Source: a virus. Taken from it: a stretch of 38,977 nt of DNA. Each line of letters starts with the position of its first letter. Within the stretch, counting starts at the first letter, position 1. Below the pieces are notes generated by a model that saw nothing but the letters and a program-made list of their open reading frames with translations, ran no database searches and had not been told where the DNA came from. Location of the stretch: IMG/VR virus record IMGVR_UViG_3300046009_009987, positions 1-38,977 of that record; one strand, written 5' to 3'. The translations under genes were made by a program, and so were the position numbers. Shown here piece after piece: positions 6,338 to 11,754 of the stretch.

Positions 6338-6673
6338 TTATACTTTGCACACGCAACCTTTTAATTTTAATACTTCTATTTGCTCATCAAGTGTTTGCCA
6401 ATCATTTCTTACTTTATTTCCTAGCAACTCAAATGATGGCATATCGGGTAATTCTTTTGGGTTATATCCTCGCTTTAGCATCTCTTCTCTTGTAATTTTT
6501 AATCGTATCCACAGAGCTAGTAGGGCATTTTCAAACTCTTTAACTGCTGGGTGATTCCGATACCCCTTTTTATCTTCTGTGAGTATTTTGTAACAACCCA
6601 GTCCCTCTCTCCACATAGCGCAGAGATGTTTTTGACAAAGTTTAGGTATAAGTTTTTCATGCCAAATTCTCAT
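6338..6673 (-). CDS. Endonuclease V-like pyrimidine-dimer DNA glycosylase family protein
   Basis: 111 aa beginning MRIW, then LCQKHLCAMWREG, GYRNHPAVKEF, LRLKITREEMLKRGYNP-like spacing (LWIRLKITREEMLKRGYNP). This follows the T4 endonuclease V (DenV, Pyr_excise) pattern: HL-x-A-x2-RE with the catalytic Glu in the first third, then the HP and RG segments. T4 DenV uses Thr2 as its nucleophile after Met removal; here residue 2 is Arg, so the chemistry may differ, as in the bacterial MRxW relatives. Likely base-excision repair of UV lesions. It overlaps the upstream zinc-ribbon gene by ATGA. Confidence 0.75.
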   Translation of the reverse strand: MRIWHEKLIPKLCQKHLCAMWREGLGCYKILTEDKKGYRNHPAVKEFENALLALWIRLKITREEMLKRGYNPKELPDMPSFELLGNKVRNDWQTLDEQIEVLKLKGCVCKV

Positions 6674-6828
6674 ATAGCTTTGCTTTCTTTTTTTACTAGG
6701 TTTCTACGTGGTTTATCCCAATATGGACTCCTACACTTTGGACACATGACTGGTTTTTTATCCGTTCTTGGAAACCACCAGTGACTACAGCGCAAGCAGT
6801 TAAATTTGGGGAATTGTGCTTTACTCAT
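6670..6828 (-). CDS. Small zinc-ribbon protein (52 aa)
   Basis: ATG 6828 to TGA 6670. The protein carries CLRC ... CPKC (residues 11-14 and 29-32), a simple two-knuckle zinc ribbon, with a basic C-terminus (KPRRNLVKKESKAI). Its stop overlaps the start of the endonuclease V-like gene. No SD precedes the ATG; the promoter placed just upstream would give a leaderless message. Such ribbons often support nucleic-acid binding. Confidence 0.7.
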   Translation of the reverse strand: MSKAQFPKFNCLRCSHWWFPRTDKKPVMCPKCRSPYWDKPRRNLVKKESKAI

Positions 6829-6836
6829 ATACGATT

Positions 6837-6866
6837 ATATTACATGATTATATGTATATGTTGCAA
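6837..6866 (-). promoter_or_regulatory. Promoter giving a nearly leaderless mRNA
   Basis: Minus strand -35 TTGCAA (6866-6861), 18-base spacer, -10 TAATAT (6842-6837). Only 8 bases separate the -10 from ATG 6828 and no SD is present, so transcription would start at or next to the start codon. The upstream transcript is closed by a terminator at 6920-6890. Confidence 0.5.
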
Positions 6867-6888
6867 GTAGCAATTACTAGGTCATAGT

Positions 6889-6920
6889 ACAAAAAAACCA
6901 GTCGTTTTTCAGACTGGTTT
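6889..6920 (-). terminator. Rho-independent terminator
   Basis: Minus strand AAACCAGTC (6920-6912), loop of 8, GACTGGTTT (6903-6895), then a T run. A 9-bp stem with a clean T-tract, placed 24 bases past the stop of the 67-aa gene at 6944. Confidence 0.85.
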
Positions 6921-6943
6921 TAAAGTACAAAATTAAAAATAAA

Positions 6944-7147
6944 TTACGCTTTTTTAAGTACTGGCATTTTAGTACGACTCGTTTCAATTAATTCATATCC
7001 TGCTGGTACTGCTTCAATACCGGTTTCTCTTTGATCTAGCGAAAAGAAATAAATGGTTTGTTTTCTACCGCTTTTGAGGTTAACTTCCTTCATATTAAGA
7101 TAGTACTGCTTTCCCTTGCTATTGGTATAAGAAAAAACCGTTTTCAT
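6944..7147 (-). CDS. Hypothetical small basic protein (67 aa)
   Basis: A monocistronic unit with its own promoter and terminator. ATG 7147 has an AGGAG SD. The product is basic and beta-rich (KTVFSYTNSKGKQYYLNMKEVNLKSG in part, QTIYFFSLDQRETG), ending MPVLKKA. The SxGKxYYL-x-F/K pattern is reminiscent of short conserved bacterial and phage proteins without assigned function. Independent expression suggests a distinct timing or a high level. Confidence 0.75.
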   Translation of the reverse strand: MKTVFSYTNSKGKQYYLNMKEVNLKSGRKQTIYFFSLDQRETGIEAVPAGYELIETSRTKMPVLKKA

Positions 7148-7188
7148 AAAACACTCCTATATAAATACTTGGTACTAGTAGGTTTATG

Positions 7189-7217
7189 TTTATACATAAA
7201 ATCTCTAGGTTACACAA
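7189..7217 (-). promoter_or_regulatory. Promoter of the 67-aa gene
   Basis: Minus strand -35 TTGTGT (7217-7212), 17-base spacer, -10 TATAAA (7194-7189). The -10 lies at the centre of an inverted repeat TTTATGT-ATAA-ACATAAA, which could be an operator. Confidence 0.55.
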
Positions 7218-7239
7218 GAAGTAGTTTTTTAATAAGTTA

Positions 7240-7600
7240 GGATAACGACGAGAAAATAGGGACGTGTCTCCCCTCTCCTATTAACAGAAGATTAAATCGG
7301 CAAACGTGTTGCTGTAGCAATTACATTGGCATGGTCAACAATCTTTTAGACTGTTGGTCGAAGCCACCTACGTTTTTATTCGCAGGGGGGGGATTCCTAC
7401 TCATTGCTATAAAGGACAATCCCCACTTTCTCCAAAAACACGTAGTTTCAGGACAACGACTCTAGATTGCTGTCTAGAGAGCATCATTTGTCTACGCTCA
7501 AGCTACTTTTCTGTGAACCGACAATTCAGCTTGATTATGTCTCCCAGTCGGTAAATCTAACCAACACCACTTTTGATGGTTTGTAATACTGTTGGTTGCA
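7240..7600 (-). ncRNA. Structured non-coding RNA candidate, family unknown
   Basis: No protein gene fits here, yet the sequence is full of helices: 7559-7565/7591-7597 (7 bp), 7517-7522/7547-7552 (6 bp), 7441-7445/7492-7496, 7460-7466/7473-7479 (perfect 7 bp), 7389-7395/7418-7424 (7 bp), 7336-7344/7348-7356 (9 bp) and 7368-7372/7381-7385. In three helices the one non-Watson-Crick pair is G-U on the minus strand but A-C on the plus strand, which favours the minus strand. It is not a tmRNA (no tRNA-Ala-like end) and I see no RNase P signature. The ends are approximate, and a terminator at 7603-7632 would serve a plus-strand RNA, so orientation is not settled. Confidence 0.55.
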
Positions 7601-7602
7601 TG

Positions 7603-7632
7603 AAAAAAAACGTCTGTAAAAGACGTTCGTTT
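7603..7632. terminator. Bidirectional rho-independent terminator
   Basis: AACGTCT (7609-7615), loop GTAAA, AGACGTT (7621-7627). On the minus strand it is followed by 8 T; on the plus strand by CGTTTTT. It ends the leftward transcript of the 7926-7738 genes, or a rightward transcript of the structured region at 7240-7600. Confidence 0.8.
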
Positions 7633-7702
7633 TTAATTACTTGATTTATTACTGGAGTTGTATATATAATTTTAAACATATTTTCTTGGACGAAATTATC
7701 TT

Positions 7703-7734
7703 AAACGCTATTGAATTAAAAAACAATAGCGTTT
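7703..7734 (-). other. 11-bp hairpin after the 62-aa gene
   Basis: AAACGCTATTG and CAATAGCGTTT pair perfectly over 11 bp with a 10-base loop, 4 bases past the stop at 7738. There is no T-tract, so it looks like an mRNA 3'-end stabiliser or processing signal rather than a terminator. The 80 bases between it and the terminator at 7627 hold no gene. Confidence 0.5.
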
Positions 7735-7737
7735 CTG

Positions 7738-7926
7738 TTATTTAACAGTAATACCAATAATTATTTCTAATTCTTTGTTTAACTTCTCATTACTAATAGA
7801 ACCTCGTACAGTACCTGAAAATAGGCGTTGTTTACGTAAATAGGACTCTAGTGACTTGATAATGAATAAGTACACTGAAGTACCTGATACATTTGGTTTA
7901 AAGGTTAGTTTTATTTCTTCTACCAT
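7738..7926 (-). CDS. Hypothetical protein (62 aa)
   Basis: Short protein: VEEIKLTFKPN, a helical SVYLFIIKSLESYLRKQRLF, then beta strands ending IIIGITVK. It overlaps the upstream zinc-ribbon gene by 7 bases. It is the last gene of the 8741-7738 unit. Not recognised. Confidence 0.7.
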   Translation of the reverse strand: MVEEIKLTFKPNVSGTSVYLFIIKSLESYLRKQRLFSGTVRGSISNEKLNKELEIIIGITVK

Positions 7927-8138
7927 AGCTCATTTCTGTTTTTAGCAAGATCTATGATTGCACTCTCTGGCCTGACTACTACTTCAATTTCAGGTGGTTT
8001 ACAGAGCGGGCAGACATCTTTTACAGATTTATTCGAAGGTAAAAAAGAAAATGAATTGAAAACCATAATGCCGTTCTGGATCTGCCAGCGCTTAGTGCAA
8101 TGTTTACAAATAAATTCTTTGACTTTAATTTTTGCCAT
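7920..8138 (-). CDS. Zinc-ribbon protein (72 aa)
   Basis: CKHC (about residues 11-14) and CPLC (about 43-46) form a zinc ribbon around a hydrophobic strand pair; the C-terminus is EVVVRPESAIIDLAKNRNELW. GGAATAAT precedes ATG 8138 as a weak SD. The layout resembles small phage zinc proteins; its function is unknown. Confidence 0.75.
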   Translation of the reverse strand: MAKIKVKEFICKHCTKRWQIQNGIMVFNSFSFLPSNKSVKDVCPLCKPPEIEVVVRPESAIIDLAKNRNELW

Positions 8139-8201
8139 ATTATTCCAATATTTGATCCGTTTTTCCCGCTGTTTGTCTTTTGTATTTTGTGTTCAATTTA
8201 A

Positions 8202-8225
8202 TATCGCGATAGTTTATTGATCAAT
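8202..8225. promoter_or_regulatory. Pair of adjacent perfect palindromes
   Basis: TATCGCGATA (8202-8211) and ATTGATCAAT (8216-8225) are each perfect 10-bp palindromes, separated by 4 bases in the 100-base gap upstream of the zinc-ribbon gene. They could be operators or restriction/methylation sites. No good promoter overlaps them. Confidence 0.3.
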
Positions 8226-8238
8226 CTATTTTAGTAAT

Positions 8239-8436
8239 TTAGTTAATTATCTCTGATTTGCATTCTGTGTCTTCCTCAAAGTGCTCTCGTTTATCTGCTG
8301 AATGATGTGTATATATTTTCCAGCCGTTTATGATCTGTATTCTCGGCCAGCACTCACACTCATCTTCTGTGTGCTTCTCCCCAATGGGGATGATGTTGTG
8401 AGTCTTTGCTTTATGGTCTGTTATTCGTTTCCACAT
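8239..8436 (-). CDS. Conserved small phage protein of unknown function (65 aa)
   Basis: The pattern HNIIPIGEKHTEDECECWPR followed by HHSADKREHFEED matches a widespread type of small phage protein (H-x-IP near the start, C-x-C-x-P, then H-x-S-x-D-x-RE). The role is unknown; the Cys and His positions could bind metal. It follows the 99-aa gene by 5 bases. Confidence 0.8.
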   Translation of the reverse strand: MWKRITDHKAKTHNIIPIGEKHTEDECECWPRIQIINGWKIYTHHSADKREHFEEDTECKSEIIN

Positions 8437-8441
8437 ACATG

Positions 8442-8741
8442 TTAAATCTCCATATTTTGTAGCATGTCCACCACTATCATCTTAATGCGACTTGCTCGTA
8501 GTGACTGCCTCTCGATTCTGTCAGACAACAACATTGGTGATGGTTCAGACCCAGCAATACCAGTTGCCTCGTTCACTTCTTTGGGCTTGATTACTGGTTG
8601 GAGACGCACTTTCAACTCCATCAAAGATTCCTCAAGACTACTGAGGTTATATCCCAATTCATTCATCATTCTCTCAACACGAGGCTCTTCACTAATTGCT
8701 ACAGTTTTTTCTGTCTTCATTTCTTGACTAGCTTGATACAT
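8442..8741 (-). CDS. Hypothetical coiled-coil protein (99 aa)
   Basis: ATG 8741 with a strong AAGGAG SD. Predicted helical: residues about 22-50 (RVERMMNELGYNLSSLEESL) and 72-99 (LLSDRIERQSLRASRIKMIV) with a Pro-rich linker. It is the first gene of the 8741-7738 operon, facing away from the plus-strand RNA on its right. No domain recognised. Confidence 0.7.
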   Translation of the reverse strand: MYQASQEMKTEKTVAISEEPRVERMMNELGYNLSSLEESLMELKVRLQPVIKPKEVNEATGIAGSEPSPMLLSDRIERQSLRASRIKMIVVDMLQNMEI

Positions 8742-9206
8742 ATTTTCTCCTTTTTATTACTACTACTTAGCACTTGCACCCATCTGCGAAATGGGATCTG
8801 GTTGGTGGCTTAGATTTTGACCTCTAAATTAAGACCCCTGCACCACCTACCTGCTCTATCAATTGATCTATGCAAGTTCCAGATTGGGTGAGTTCAAAAT
8901 AGCAATTTTCTAATTAAAGAAAATCCCCCGAGCTTATTGATTATTCAGCCCCCTCATCCAATCTATTTAATACTTGGTGGTAAGGATTTGCGAGCCTTGT
9001 CACTTCTGAATTATTTCAGTCAGCGTGATCTCAAGGAATCTACTCGTATAGTCACCTTGCATGAACTAGTCCAATAGGTAAAAGGCTAGTTCTCAACCTA
9101 TGTTCCCGATTCTATTCGGCTCACCAAGTACTTCAGCAGTATGAGTGCTGACAAAGAGTGGCTAGAGATAGAAGAAAAGTTTCCCCTATGATTGTAGAAC
9201 TTGGAT

Positions 9207-9290
9207 GCGCCAGTGGCGGAACTGGTAGACGCGAGAGACCGGAAATCTTTTGTACTTACGTACATGCGGGTTCGAGTCCCACCTGGCGCA
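9207..9290 (+). tRNA. Class II tRNA, Leu-type body with GGA anticodon
   Basis: The acceptor stem GCGCCAG/CTGGCGC is perfect and the discriminator is A. The D-arm GCGGAACTGGTAGACGC is the standard bacterial tRNA-Leu arm. The anticodon stem AGAGA/TCTTT carries the loop CCGGAAA, giving anticodon GGA (a Ser anticodon) and C instead of the universal U33. A long variable arm (TGTAC/GTACA) follows. The T-arm GCGGG-TTCGAGT-CCCAC has one C-A mismatch. CCA is not encoded (ACCC follows). Body and discriminator say Leu, the anticodon says Ser. It sits on an 8-bp helix of the larger RNA, so it may be a structural tRNA-like domain rather than a decoder. Confidence 0.8.
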
Positions 9291-9319
9291 CCCTGGTTCT
9301 ACATTTGAAGTGATATTAC

Positions 9320-9413
9320 GGAGAGTTGGCAGAGTGGTTTAATGCACTCGTTTTATAAACGAGCGGGGTGAGTTTAAGAGCCGCCCCCGCAGGTTCAAAT
9401 CCTGTACTCTCCG
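9320..9413 (+). tRNA. Class II tRNA, Ser-type body with UAU anticodon
   Basis: The acceptor GGAGAGT/ACTCTCC has discriminator G, as in tRNA-Ser. The D-arm GCAGAGTGGTTTAATGC and the long variable arm (GGGGTG/CGCCCC, 6 bp) are Ser features too. The anticodon stem CTCGT/ACGAG is perfect and the loop TTTATAA gives UAU, an Ile (AUA) anticodon. The T-arm GCAGG-TTCAAAT-CCTGT is intact. CCA is not encoded. AUA in this phage codes for Ile at conserved hydrophobic positions (for example in the MazG-like EAADII motif), so a seryl-tRNA reading AUA would be harmful. The tRNA is mounted on an 8-bp helix (9307-9314/9418-9425). Confidence 0.8.
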
Positions 9414-9558
9414 CTGTATTACTTCGATATAGTTATTATAGGCTAACATTGATACCAGAGGGGTGCTAGGTGTAAAGAGTTACCATTACACCCTTTTGAA
9501 AAAGGACTAACTCTCTTTACTTTGTAAACTCTGGATGGCTTACCCATCAGCAATGACT

Positions 9559-9588
9559 ACTATAAACAGTAATGATAATAGTTGTCAA
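9559..9588 (-). promoter_or_regulatory. Strong leftward promoter, antisense to the tRNA region
   Basis: Minus strand -35 TTGACA (9588-9583), 18-base spacer, -10 TATAGT (9564-9559). It would transcribe leftward through the antisense of the giant RNA toward the 8741 operon. It may drive that operon with a long leader, or regulate the RNA by interference. The same bases also form an imperfect hairpin. Confidence 0.5.
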
Positions 9589-9643
9589 ATAGCAATTTAT
9601 ATTGAGTAAATACCGAGCTTTTATAATAGAAGGAATTAGTAAG

Positions 9644-10030
9644 TTATAACTTTGCTGGACTCATATACACTATGTTTTCGGTCTTTTTGCGTTCGTTCCA
9701 TCTATGCTTCAAATTCTGCATTTTCTCTTCATAATCACCGCTTACAAGTTCTTCAGCGGGGTACTTATCATCATTCCTTTGCAACTTACCCCTCACTGCT
9801 TTTTCTGGATCAAACCCAAGACTTCTCAGTAGAGTAATTCCAAGCAAGATTATATCCGCTGCCTCACTTGCTACGTCTTCTGCTGGTGCAAGTCCATCAT
9901 GAAAATCAGCTGCTGCAGCTTCTAGTTCTTCAAATTCACCAACTAATAAGACTAAAGACTGCGCCCAGCACTGATTGTTCTCTAATATAAGAGGCCGTTT
10001 ATCTTGCCAGCTAAGTGCGTCTTTAATCAT
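9644..10030 (-). CDS. MazG-like nucleotide pyrophosphohydrolase
   Basis: 128 aa, all-alpha. It has the MazG-type metal-binding signature: GEFEELEAA (E-x2-E), then SEAADIILL (E-x3-D), then KLQRNDDKYPAE (K-x2-RN-x2-KYP). Such phage enzymes hydrolyse NTPs or dNTPs, or alarmone-like nucleotides, to NMP and pyrophosphate, and either clean the pool or dampen host stress signalling. About 30 extra C-terminal residues are basic and unrecognised. Last gene of the lysis cassette, one base after the holin stop. Confidence 0.88.
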   Translation of the reverse strand: MIKDALSWQDKRPLILENNQCWAQSLVLLVGEFEELEAAAADFHDGLAPAEDVASEAADIILLGITLLRSLGFDPEKAVRGKLQRNDDKYPAEELVSGDYEEKMQNLKHRWNERKKTENIVYMSPAKL

Positions 10031-10031
10031 A

Positions 10032-10274
10032 TTAAAATGGCATTATGCCTTTTAACTTTGTACCGTCCCACTCGTGAATAAATTTATCTACAGCACGCAT
10101 AAACGCAGTGAGTAAATTGAATAGTAAGACTACAAACATCAGTGCATAGTTAATGTGTATTTCTCCAGTAGTTGTATTCAACCCCAGGATGGCAACACCT
10201 GTAGCAGAACTCAGCCCGCCAAGAATGCCAGTTCTAAAAAACTCTTTAATTGCTTCAATAAATGCTTTTTTCAT
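10032..10274 (-). CDS. Holin
   Basis: 80 aa with two membrane spans: about residues 16-32 (GILGGLSSATGVAILGL) and 42-62 (NYALMFVVLLFNLLTAFMRAV), a short basic N-terminus and a polar C-terminus ending GIMPF. Size, topology and position directly after the endolysin fit a class II holin that permeabilises the membrane for the CHAP enzyme. Its ATG overlaps the endolysin stop. Confidence 0.82.
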   Translation of the reverse strand: MKKAFIEAIKEFFRTGILGGLSSATGVAILGLNTTTGEIHINYALMFVVLLFNLLTAFMRAVDKFIHEWDGTKLKGIMPF

Positions 10275-11263
10275 TACTCGCCTTTCTTAAATAGTTTTTT
10301 TATCCATCCTATAAATTTATTTGTTACCTCATACTCTTGCTTTGCCTTTTCAAGTTCATTAATCTCTTTATCAACACGAGCAGAAATGGTATCAATTTCT
10401 TTGCTATGTTGAGTTTGAAGTAACTCAAGTTCTTTTGCTTGGTTTTTTTTAAGCTCTACCATTTCATCTTTTAGTATTTGCAACTTGTTCTGGTAGTCTA
10501 AAACCGTTGCTTTGTGGGCTTGTATTTCTCTATCTAGCTTGTCTTGTAACTCTAAGTTCTTTTCGTCCAGTGACTTGAAGCGAGCTGAGGCATTAACTAC
10601 TTCATCCCAGTCATTAATTGTACCCAGGTTTTGTGCGAGAGTTTCTAATCTATGATTTATAGTTTTCTCAAATTGCTCATGTTCAATTTTTACATTTTTT
10701 AAATCTTCAACCCTATCAAAATTGTTGTCATACCAAGTTGCTTTAGTAATAAGCTCTTCGTTTTTTTCTTTAGTATGGCATACCATGTCACTAGTAGGAG
10801 GCTGAGTATTTATTGGCTTATCATTTTTGAGTGGTTGTAACCAACCTAAAATAGCTTCAGTCCATAAGTGTTTTTGTTTGTGAGCAACACCAGTACCAAT
10901 GAAGTTACCTTTGTCATCTAAATATCCTTGTTGTGGGAAGTTTATGTCAAAACTATAAAAATAATTTGCTTTGGGGTTAGCTTCTATAGCAACTCCTACG
11001 TGGCCAAAATCGCCGTCCCAAATAACTATGTCACCTGGATTGGGTACTTTACCATCACCTTTGACGTTTTTAACCCATCTGAAATTCTTGGGGTCATAGT
11101 TTTTAGCAAGATCTTTAGCACCACGTACACCACCTGGTTGCGGTACATTTAAAACATCACGAAGATAAAATCTGAATAAATCTACACACTGGTTGCCATA
11201 TTTTCCATCGAAGTCCATTTTTTCTTTACCAGTCCAATATTGTATAAAATCAGGAAAAGTCAT
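10274..11263 (-). CDS. CHAP-domain endolysin with coiled-coil C-terminus
   Basis: 329 aa. Residues about 5-145 form a CHAP amidase/endopeptidase domain: catalytic Cys in YGNQCVDLFRFYL, His in GDFGHVGVAIEA, and the PNPGDIVIWDG strand between. It cuts peptide or amide bonds of peptidoglycan. Residues about 165-315 are a long heptad coiled coil (ELQDKLDREIQAHKATVLDY and following) instead of the usual SH3 or LysM wall-binding domain; the end is basic (IGWIKKLFKKGE). There is no signal peptide, so export relies on the holin. The coiled coil may oligomerise the enzyme. Confidence 0.9.
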   Translation of the reverse strand: MTFPDFIQYWTGKEKMDFDGKYGNQCVDLFRFYLRDVLNVPQPGGVRGAKDLAKNYDPKNFRWVKNVKGDGKVPNPGDIVIWDGDFGHVGVAIEANPKANYFYSFDINFPQQGYLDDKGNFIGTGVAHKQKHLWTEAILGWLQPLKNDKPINTQPPTSDMVCHTKEKNEELITKATWYDNNFDRVEDLKNVKIEHEQFEKTINHRLETLAQNLGTINDWDEVVNASARFKSLDEKNLELQDKLDREIQAHKATVLDYQNKLQILKDEMVELKKNQAKELELLQTQHSKEIDTISARVDKEINELEKAKQEYEVTNKFIGWIKKLFKKGE

Positions 11264-11274
11264 AGACTCCTTGA

Positions 11275-11655
11275 CTAATTTATAATGCCAAAAAACTTAG
11301 TTATATAGCTTACTAAGCCAATTATTGCTGCAAATGAACCAACTAACCATTTTAAAATTTTGATTGTGGTATTTGCTTCTCTCAGCTGTCGGTCATGATC
11401 CGAAACAGTAACATATAATTCTTTCGGCTTTGCTTCATCGTTAGTTTTTTCGAGTAAAACAACCCTATTTTCTAATGAAGTAATACGAGTTGCCCACCCA
11501 TCAGCTAAAGCTTTGAGGTCGGAAGCCATATTGTTAACTGCAGCTTCAACACGAATTAGAGTATCATGGTCTTGTCTAGCTATTTTTTCTTTTATTGTTT
11601 CTTCTATCATTTTCTCAGACCATCTATTTTTTTTAATTGATTTTGCATTCTCCAT
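11275..11655 (-). CDS. XhlA-like membrane-anchored coiled-coil lysis protein
   Basis: 126 aa: a coiled-coil segment (about residues 20-95, including RVEAAVNNMASDLKALADGW and RITSLENRVVLLEK) followed by one C-terminal span (about 100-122, LKWLVGSFAAIIGLVSYITKF). This is the layout of hemolysin XhlA-type proteins that work with holins. It precedes the endolysin by 11 bases. No SD is evident before ATG 11655; an internal ATG 45 bases downstream is a possible alternative. The 100 bases upstream are extremely AT-rich and may hold a promoter that I cannot place. Confidence 0.7.
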   Translation of the reverse strand: MENAKSIKKNRWSEKMIEETIKEKIARQDHDTLIRVEAAVNNMASDLKALADGWATRITSLENRVVLLEKTNDEAKPKELYVTVSDHDRQLREANTTIKILKWLVGSFAAIIGLVSYITKFFGIIN

Positions 11656-11754
11656 AATTAAACCATTTTTTTATTATATTATCAATCTAATATACTATAT
11701 ATATCGAATATGTATAAATAGGAATAATTTAGTATTATTGACTATTTGAGGTGG

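Larger units (their letters stand above)
8775..9580 (+). ncRNA. Giant structured RNA containing two tRNA domains
   Basis: About 800 nt without protein genes. From 5': a hairpin with GCGA tetraloop (CCCAT/ATGGG, 8779-8795); a 12-bp helix 8881-8892/8953-8964 with one G-U on this strand; an H-type pseudoknot (9063-9069/9086-9092 with 9074-9079/9096-9101); hairpins 9106-9119 and 9133-9151; a three-way junction closed by 9186-9192/9435-9441, whose other arms are 9193-9200/9296-9303 and 9307-9314/9418-9425, each capped by a tRNA; then helix 9455-9460/9529-9534 enclosing a second pseudoknot (9469-9475/9486-9492 with 9476-9482/9508-9514). Large ornate phage RNAs such as GOLLD and ROOL are known near phage tRNA genes and are the best comparison, but family membership cannot be proven by eye. 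Ends are approximate. Confidence 0.65.

Noticed and set aside
7354-7554. 66-codon plus-strand open frame across the structured region
   Set aside because: It crosses several helices, has no SD, an unusual composition and no family resemblance. All protein genes are on the other strand.
7240-7600. Possible tmRNA or RNase P RNA
   Set aside because: No alanine tRNA-like acceptor end with TTCAA and CCA and no proteolysis-tag frame; none of the universally conserved RNase P segments were recognised.
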